Shown here piece by piece: positions 61,001 through 64,000 of a stretch of DNA of 64,000 nt. Below the pieces are notes generated by a model. It saw only the letters and a list, made by a program, of their open reading frames with translations, was not told the DNA's origin and ran no database searches. The translations under genes and the position numbers were made by a program. This stretch comes from Larimichthys crocea. Lineage: Eukaryota > Chordata > Actinopteri > Sciaenidae. Location of the stretch: NCBI RefSeq assembly GCF_000972845.2, contig NC_040016.1, forward strand, positions 22,873,784 to 22,937,783. The letters are read 5' to 3'. Every line of letters begins with the position of its first letter. The first letter of the stretch is position 1.

Positions 61001-63935
61001 GGAAGTGTTTTTTTAAATGTGGTTAACAAGAGCAGCAGAGCTCTGAGCGGTTAACACCGTCCAATGATGAGCAGACACACGTCAAACACATCCAAAGATG
61101 GGCAAAGATGTGGAGCGTGGGTGGAGTGAAGGAAGCCTGGTTACTCAGACCACACATGAATCAAACCGCTATGACCGAGTGTGTGTTTAATGTTTGTTAT
61201 TCAACATGAATCCACACCCATATATTTAATATGATGAGCACATACTGTCAACGCTGTGATTTACAGAGTTTAGTTGGACAGTGAAGTAAAAACTGTGTAG
61301 CTGCTGTTAGCTCATTTTAGCTCAGGTCTGTTAGCTGCTATAGCTCAGTCGTTAGTCAGCTGTTAGTTATGAGCTCAGTCTTTAGCTGCTGTTAGTTCAT
61401 GTTAGCTCAGTCTGTTAGCTGCTTTGCTTAGTATGTTCTGTTAGTTCTGTTAGTCAGTTTGTTAGCTGCTATTAGCTTGTTAGCTCAGTCTGTTACTGCT
61501 GTAGCTCAGTTAGCTCCTGCTAGCTGCTGTTAGCTATGTTTGTTCATTAGCTCAGTCTGTTAAATGCTATTAGCTTGTAGCTCAGTCTGCTAGCTGCTGT
61601 TAGTCATGTTAGCTCAGTTTGTTAAATGCTATTAGCTCATGTTAGTTCAGTTTGTTAGCTGTGTTAGTCATGTTAGTCAGTCTGCTAGCTGTGTATGATC
61701 ATGTAGCTCAGTCGTTAGCTGCTGTAGCTCATGTTGCTCCGTCGTTAGCTCATTTTGTTAGCTATGCTGTTAGCTGTGTTAGCCTGTCGTTGCTGCTGTT
61801 AGCTCTTAGCTCCGGTCTGTTAGCTGCTGTTAGCTCATGTTAGCTCAGTCTGTTTGTTAGCTGCTGTTTAGCTCATGTTAGCTCAGCTGTTTAAATGCTA
61901 TTAGCTCATGTTAGCTCAGTCTGCAACTGCTGTTAGCTCATGTAGCTCGTTCGTTAAATGCTATTAGTCATGTTAGCTCAGTTTCGTTAGCTGGTTAGCT
62001 CATGTTAGCTAGCTGCTAGCTTGCGTTAGCTATGTTAGTCAGTCTGTTGCTCCGTTAGCTCAGTCTGATAGTGCTGTTAGCTCATGTTAGCTCAGTCATG
62101 CTTTAGCTCATGTTTAGCTCAGTCTGTTAGCTCAGTCTGACTAGTAGCTGCTGTTAGCTCATGTTAGCTCAGTCTGTTAGCGAGCTGTTAGCTCATGTTA
62201 GCTCAGTCTGTAGCTGTTAGCTTATGTTAGCTCAGTCGTAGCTGCTGTTAGCTTATGTTAGCTAGTCTGTTAGCTGCGTTAGCTTATGTTTAGTCAGTCT
62301 GTTAGCTGCTGTTAGGCTGATGTGTTAGCCTCATGTCTGTTAGCTGCTGTTAGCATGTTACGTCAGTCTGTTAGCTGCTGTTGCTAGTTAGCTCAGCTCT
62401 GTTAGCTGACTGTTAGCTCATGTTTAGCTCAGTCTGTTAGCTGCTGTTAGCTTCGTGCTCCGTCTGGTTAGGCTTAGTCGTGGTTAGTCCAGTCTGTTAG
62501 AGCTGTTAGCTCATGTTAGCTCAGTCTGTTAGCTGCTGTTCGTCAGTCTTTGTTGCTGTGTTTAGCTACAGTCTTAGCTGTTTGCTGTTAGCTAAGTTAG
62601 CTTCAGTCTGTTAGCTATGTCTGCTCAGTCTGTTAGCTCAGTCTGCTGTAGCTTGCTTGTTAATCATGTTAGCTCAGTCTGTTAGTGCTGTTTAGGTCAC
62701 TGTTAGCTGCTGTTAGCTCATGTTAGCTTGCTGTTAGCTATCTTGCTCGAGTCTGTCGCTGCTGTTAGCTTATGTTAGCTCAGTCTGTTAGCTGCTGTTA
62801 GCTCATGTTAGCTCAGTCTGTTAGCTGCTGTTAGCTTATGTTAGCTCAGTCTGTTAGCTGCTGTTAGCTGCTGTTAGCTCAGTCTGTTAGCTGCTGTTAG
62901 CTCAGTCTGTTAGCTGCTGTTAGCTCAGTCTGTTAGCTGCTGCTGTTTGGAATTCCCAAAATTCCCCATCATAACGTTCCGTGCAGCACTAGTTAGAGGC
63001 TGCGCTCGAACTTGGCCCGGTCCGGCTGCTGAGCCCGGTTCTGTTGTCTGCCAATGGCAGATTCAGTTAGCAGCAGTTAATTAGCTACTTCAGCAATTGT
63101 GTGATTGATTACCCGAGTAGTGGATTATTGGTTTGAACCATGAAAATATCCGTTAGTCGCAGCTCTAAAACAGAGCAGAGGAAACATGGTGTGTTTCCAG
63201 AAAGGTCCTGACTCCCGAGGCTGTAAAACACAAACACAAGAACATTTCTTTAAAGGATCCTCGTGGAACTGTTGGACTGCATGCTGGAAAGAATGAAACA
63301 AGTTCTGTCCTTATGTCAAAGTGAATGTACAGTTTTGGAAAGGGTTCCATCTGTTTGATAAATTTAAATTATGAGTTCATCATTTGTAATTTGTTAGTTT
63401 ATCTGCCAAGCTGTAGTCCAACCATCAAACCAGTCAGTCGGTCAGACGGTAAGACTAACAGACTGACAGACAGTCAGATGTCCCAGCAGACCTTCTGCTG
63501 GAAAGTTTAAGGCTGTACATCATGTGAAGAGAAGAGTCTGACTGCAGAACTAATTGACAGATGAGGGATTGTGGGAGTTGGAGTTCTGACAGAGTCTTCA
63601 GGCCTGCGGTGGCTCAGGTGGAAATCTTTCCGGCTTTTTTCCTGCTGGTCCGGTGTGGCTTTGTGTTTGATCTGTTGCAGAGGAGGAGGAAGCGTCCGCA
63701 GTCTGGCCTGGGGGGGTGGTGGAGGGTCTGCCTCGACTCTTTGCTGTGAAAAATTCATCAGGACTTTGTGCTTTACTGAGCACTGAAACAATGTTTAATT
63801 CTGTTCACCTTTCAACCCCCATCTCTTTCCTGTCCTGCAGGTCGGCTCTATGCCATGCAGACCGGCATGAAGCTGGACAGCAAAACACCAGAGTGCCGAA
63901 AGTTCCTGGTCAAACTCATGGACCAGCTGGAGACG
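51961..63935 (+). CDS. vta1: Vacuolar protein sorting-associated protein VTA1 homolog, first two coding exons
   Basis: Vta1 (LIP5 in mammals) is a cytosolic cofactor that stimulates the VPS4 ATPase to recycle ESCRT-III during multivesicular-body sorting, cytokinesis and membrane repair. The visible part, 62 codons from 51961-52051 joined to 63841-63935, is the start of the N-terminal MIT domain: MALPAQLKAIQHHLRTAQ..., DKRDPVVAYYC, then RLYAMQTGMKLDSKTPECR and KLMDQLET. These match the vertebrate Vta1 N-terminus nearly residue for residue as I recall it. The cysteine codon is split T|GT across the 11.8-kb intron 1. The rest, including the C-terminal VSL domain that binds VPS4, lies beyond 64000. 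Confidence 0.95.
52290..52385 (+). repeat. (GACA)n with ggcaggtgtga units
   Basis: Three blocks of gacagacagacagacaggca followed by ggtgtgaga. Confidence 0.9.
52490..52830 (+). repeat. 45-bp tandem repeat in vta1 intron 1, about 7 units
   Basis: Unit contains ttcatggtagttgtagttct and ttaaagtgacacaggtcatg, starting about 440 bp after vta1 exon 1. Confidence 0.92.
53770..53930 (+). repeat. Probable dispersed repeat fragment
   Basis: gaaactttccatgggaatta, gggaattaaccaaattgaag and gttggccctttaacagtgaa resemble a fish interspersed repeat; only one copy is in the window, so the call rests on recollection. Confidence 0.4.
55283..55380 (-). repeat. Composite repeat R fragment
   Basis: gtcctcttcactctcttctc, ctctgccattatgtccgtaa and cctcctcttcttcttcc match the first part of the basic reading frame and the GAA tract. 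Confidence 0.65.
56179..56500 (-). repeat. 106-bp direct duplication enclosing 42-bp minisatellite units
   Basis: 56179-56284 and 56395-56500 are near identical (tatttgactttactctgagt ... gctgctgttag). Between them are 110 bp of the 42-bp minisatellite in minus orientation. The duplicate ends in repeat R sequence. Confidence 0.92.
57873..57951 (-). repeat. 42-bp minisatellite, about 2 units
   Basis: Minus orientation, ccaggttttaga and ggggacgtcacagagactac units. No flank duplication found here. Confidence 0.88.
58868..58927 (-). CDS. Ig-like gene: C-terminal tail exon
   Basis: TTTCACAG|GCGGCT; reads AADDEDDGAVNYENVTSSV and TGA. The tyrosine in Y-E-N-V is a plausible phosphotyrosine site with an N at +2. 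Acidic tails with this motif are usual in the family. Confidence 0.7.
   Translation of the reverse strand, partial: AADDEDDGAVNYENVTSSV
59030..59145 (+). mobile_element. Degraded SINE/LINE 3'-end fragment
   Basis: Reads tgtgtgaatgtgattgtgcc, tgaatgtgacgggtgttgta and aaagtgcactgagtgctcg, resembling the common fish tail ending in 'aaagtgctttgagtggtc'. It lies between exons of the antisense Ig-like gene. Confidence 0.5.
59313..59341 (-). CDS. Ig-like gene: short cytoplasmic exon
   Basis: 29 bp, TTTTCAG|GG...ATG|GTGAGT; encodes RKTQMDENM in phase with the transmembrane exon. Confidence 0.65.
59440..59526 (-). CDS. Ig-like gene: transmembrane exon
   Basis: Acceptor TCTTTCCAG, 29 codons with phase 1 at both ends, donor AAAG|GTGAGA. 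LLRFIIVSVGLAALIIIVVA forms one clear membrane span, followed by the stop-transfer residues WTRTK. Confidence 0.75.
59644..59922 (-). pseudogene. Ig-like gene: second Ig domain exon with frameshifts
   Basis: Phase-1 acceptor CTTCACCAG, then VTEHKINDQVVWSCSVST and TVKWLFEGKDVDEDHKDL in frame. The frame breaks after L-Q-S-V-C; T-F-T-T-S-H-F-I and later D-L-L-T-C-E-V-T continue in other frames, giving the second Ig cysteine. The 3' end is uncertain: a GTGAGA follows 59644, and a TCA-GTAAGA at about 59655 would fit if one base was lost. Confidence 0.7.
60046..60362 (-). pseudogene. Ig-like gene: V-type domain exon with frameshifts
   Basis: After an acceptor (TTCCACAG) the first frame reads YPPLTVRAGQEVTLP, then breaks where the B-strand cysteine is expected. 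Later fragments in shifted frames read C-D-R-T-T-W-E-F-S, S-D-R-L-S-V-T, V-I-K-K-L-T-D-E-D-A-G and Y-D-C-E-Q-Y, i.e. the E-F strands and D-x-G-x-Y-x-C motif of a V domain. At least four one-base shifts. Donor GTGAGT. Confidence 0.7.
60558..60618 (-). CDS. Ig-like gene: signal peptide exon
   Basis: ATG at 60618, MADFRWIQVSLFVIALLFST, then phase-1 donor ACAG|GTAAGA. Hydrophobic core of about 12 residues. Confidence 0.75.
61255..62945 (+). repeat. 1.7-kb array of a degenerate TTAGCTGC unit (repeat R module)
   Basis: About 50 imperfect units of ttagctgctgttagctcatg followed by ttagctcagtctg. The array starts with the same lead-in as repeat R (tgatttacagagttt...gacagtgaagtaaa). The middle is full of one-base losses while the last 200 bp are nearly perfect, which suggests uneven consensus quality. 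Confidence 0.9.
63841..63935 (+). CDS. vta1: vta1 coding exon 2
   Basis: Pyrimidine-rich acceptor TTTCCTGTCCTGCAG, 95 bp in phase 1 to phase 0, donor ACG|GTAAGT. Encodes RLYAMQTGMKLDSKTPECR to DQLET of the MIT domain. Confidence 0.95.
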
Positions 63936-64000
63936 GTAAGTTCGACCTTCCTCTGTGCTGTTTGTTGCTGGGTGGGGTCCCGCGGTAAAAATATTTCCAT

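Larger units (their letters stand above)
52052..63840 (+). other. vta1 intron 1 (11.8 kb)
   Basis: From donor GTGAGT to acceptor CTGCAG. It carries a 45-bp array, a 106-bp flank duplication with the 42-bp minisatellite, an antisense Ig-type gene and a 1.7-kb tttagct-type array. 52840-53770, 53940-55280, 56540-57870, 60720-61240 and 62950-63840 show nothing I can call a gene. Confidence 0.85.

Overview
The window is teleost fish nuclear DNA. It contains spliced vertebrate genes with GT-AG introns, many (AC)n/(GT)n microsatellites and minisatellites, and fish-type hAT, LTR, LINE and SINE remnants. An immunoglobulin-superfamily gene of a type common in spiny-rayed fishes points to a percomorph, but I cannot name the species. 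Two runs of exactly 10 Ns (12455-12464 and 39622-39631) mark assembly gaps.

Three conserved genes are recognisable: nmbr (minus strand, exons at 36093-35678, 18379-18238 and 18131-17922, last coding exon not in the window), gje1/connexin-23 (plus, four exons, 41822-45428, complete) and vta1 (plus, first two coding exons, 51961-63935). From memory this is the order and orientation of human NMBR-GJE1-VTA1 on 6q24, so it is a conserved syntenic block. nmbr and gje1 are divergent with 5.7 kb between their start codons. A fourth, antisense, Ig-superfamily receptor gene of six exons (60618-58868) lies inside vta1 intron 1. Its two Ig exons carry several one-base frameshifts, so it is either a pseudogene or a poorly base-called stretch.

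Layout: 1-17921 is nmbr intron 2 sequence downstream of the last visible exon. It includes a 1.8-kb perfect zero-spacer palindrome (8829-12454) and a third, deletion-ridden copy of the same sequence (12586-15974). 17922-36093 holds nmbr, whose 17-kb intron 1 carries a solo LTR, a 61-bp minisatellite and a 1.4-kb 20-bp minisatellite. 36094-41821 is intergenic, with a LINE 3' end and a locally duplicated gap region. 41822-45428 is gje1, with a hAT-type MITE in intron 3. 45429-51960 is intergenic. 51961 to the end is vta1, with long tandem arrays and the antisense Ig gene in intron 1.

The genes do not form one pathway: Nmbr is a peptide GPCR, Cx23 a lens-associated connexin, Vta1 an ESCRT-III/VPS4 cofactor. 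The most unusual non-genic structure is a dispersed composite repeat ('R') that holds a long GGTACC-centred hairpin and a short basic reading frame, and that seeds two different tandem arrays. Next is a 42-bp minisatellite scattered over at least five loci, at two of which it lies between direct duplications of 106-109 bp of the flanking DNA.
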